Positions 4,782-5,568 of a stretch of DNA of 5,568 bases are shown here, piece by piece. A model generated the notes under the pieces. That model made no database searches, was not told the origin of the DNA, and saw nothing but the letters and a program-made list of their open reading frames with translations. Source of the DNA: Chitinophagaceae bacterium. Its GTDB lineage: Bacteria; Bacteroidota; Bacteroidia; Chitinophagales; Chitinophagaceae. The translations under genes and the position numbers were made by a program. The stretch lies in contig JADYYU010000261.1 of assembly GCA_020853515.1 (NCBI GenBank), positions 1 to 5,568 of the forward strand. The letters are read 5' to 3'. Numbering within the stretch: the stretch's first letter is position 1; each line of letters starts with the position of its first letter.

Positions 4782-5568
4782 TTAAATGTTTATTGTTCTT
4801 AAAAAAGATTCGAGGAGGTTTCCAATTTGAATCATACCCTCATAATTAATATACCTGGCGTCATCTGATACTTTATGGTAGTCATCGTGCGTTCCGGTAG
4901 TGAACGAAAGTGCCGGAATCTGAGCTGCGGCAAAAACGCCCGCATCTGTGATTTGTACCATATCGTTTTCATCGGTCCTGATATTCAGATTTTCCATTTT
5001 TTGTGTAAAAAAGCTGCTAGCTTTCTCAATGCTATTGTGACCGTAGATGGCAAGTATTTTTTCGCGGAGATCTAAACGACCCACCATATCAAAATTAATC
5101 ACCAATGCCAGCGGACTGACTTTATTGCTGATATACTTTTGAAAATTTTTACTGCCAAACAGTCCAATTTCATGTGCAGAATAAGCTACAAAAATATAGT
5201 TGTAACGCTTTGTCGACCAAACATCATATCGATTCAGTAAGCCGATCATGAGAGCAACGCCGGAAGCATTATCATCTGCTCCGTTGTGTACCTCACCTTT
5301 TTTATTATAGCTTAGTGATTTGCTGTCGCCCAAACCGAGATGGTCATAGTGCGCACCAATCAATATGGAATGTTTAGCCTTGTTATTAATATAGCAATAC
5401 ACATTTTTTGAAAACTGCAACTCTTTTGTATCAGGATTTGTAAATTGAAATTCCTGAATAATAGGCCTGGCGACTGATACTTTTGCAAATTGCCTTTGTA
5501 TATAGTTAGCCGCCTTCGATTCAAATACAGTTGCAACCGCCCTTCCCTGCATGCTATCAGCAGCCAGG
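4782..5568 (-). CDS. M28-family zinc peptidase (N-terminus beyond window)
   Basis: The C-terminal 262 codons of an M28 (aminopeptidase Y/S-like) exopeptidase. The frame stays open to the right edge and the residues before Met at 5550-5552 read LAADS, giving LAADSMQGR, the usual internal M28 motif, so this Met is not the true start and perhaps 50-60 residues are missing. Counting from that Met, the metal ligands appear as His68 (GAHYDHLG), Asp93 (NGADDNASG), Glu128 (HEIGLFGS), Asp155 (NFDMVGR) and His226 (HDDYH). The position before Glu128, normally the general-base Glu, is His127. The family removes N-terminal residues from peptides using two zinc ions; substrate cannot be told. No T9SS sorting domain is present at the C-terminus (ends LRTINI), so it is probably periplasmic or outer-membrane attached, though the signal sequence lies outside the window. 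It is first in a likely operon with the T9SS cargo gene. Confidence 0.94.
   Translation of the reverse strand, partial: LAADSMQGRAVATVFESKAANYIQRQFAKVSVARPIIQEFQFTNPDTKELQFSKNVYCYINNKAKHSILIGAHYDHLGLGDSKSLSYNKKGEVHNGADDNASGVALMIGLLNRYDVWSTKRYNYIFVAYSAHEIGLFGSKNFQKYISNKVSPLALVINFDMVGRLDLREKILAIYGHNSIEKASSFFTQKMENLNIRTDENDMVQITDAGVFAAAQIPALSFTTGTHDDYHKVSDDARYINYEGMIQIGNLLESFLRTINI

Noticed and set aside
4752..4784. Stop-codon readthrough fusing the M28 peptidase to the T9SS protein
   Set aside because: The genes share a frame, but the second begins with its own proper signal peptide, which would be internal in a fusion; the stop is a plain TAA with no recoding signal.
4875..5075. Plus-strand 66-codon open frame
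   Set aside because: Antisense to conserved M28 peptidase coding sequence with no independent support.
5550..5552. ATG as the start of the M28 peptidase
   Set aside because: The same frame continues upstream to the window edge and the residues before it complete the conserved LAADSMQGR motif, so this Met is internal.
1..5568. CRISPR array, transposon, phage, toxin-antitoxin or defence system
   Set aside because: No regularly spaced repeats, transposase or integrase motifs, terminal repeats, or defence-related domains were seen on either strand.

Overview
The window looks like a chromosomal segment from a member of the Bacteroidota, probably near the Chitinophagaceae. The evidence is a secreted protein with a C-terminal type IX secretion (T9SS) sorting domain, which is essentially restricted to this phylum, an RpoB of Bacteroidota type, promoter motifs of the TTG / TAnnTTTG class, and no Shine-Dalgarno sequence before any gene start. 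The family-level placement is an inference from protein style, not from a search.

All four recognisable genes lie on the minus strand, so the region reads from right to left. At the right edge is an M28-family zinc peptidase whose N-terminus lies outside the window (4782-5568). Thirty bases further on comes a 494-residue T9SS-sorted surface or secreted protein (3267-4751). No promoter is visible between them, so they probably form a two-gene operon, and it ends at a strong intrinsic terminator (3211-3246). Next is a gene-free stretch of about 560 bases (2653-3210) with several inverted repeats, then a small secreted protein of unknown function with its own promoter-like -7 box (2137-2616). 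A 289-base gap follows, carrying a good Bacteroidota-type promoter and a leader of about 120 bases for rpoB. The first 615 codons of rpoB fill the left third and run off the left edge (1-1847).

The genes do not form one pathway. rpoB is core transcription machinery. The other three encode exported proteins: a zinc hydrolase, a T9SS cargo protein and a small periplasmic or secreted protein. The most noticeable feature of the layout is that rpoB is not directly preceded by rplL, as it is in the classical rplKAJL-rpoBC cluster, but by an unrelated secreted-protein gene and its own promoter. The M28 peptidase has a His where the family normally has its general-base Glu. I see no CRISPR array, transposase, phage gene, RNA gene or recognisable defence system, and nothing here amounts to a clearly new multi-gene system.
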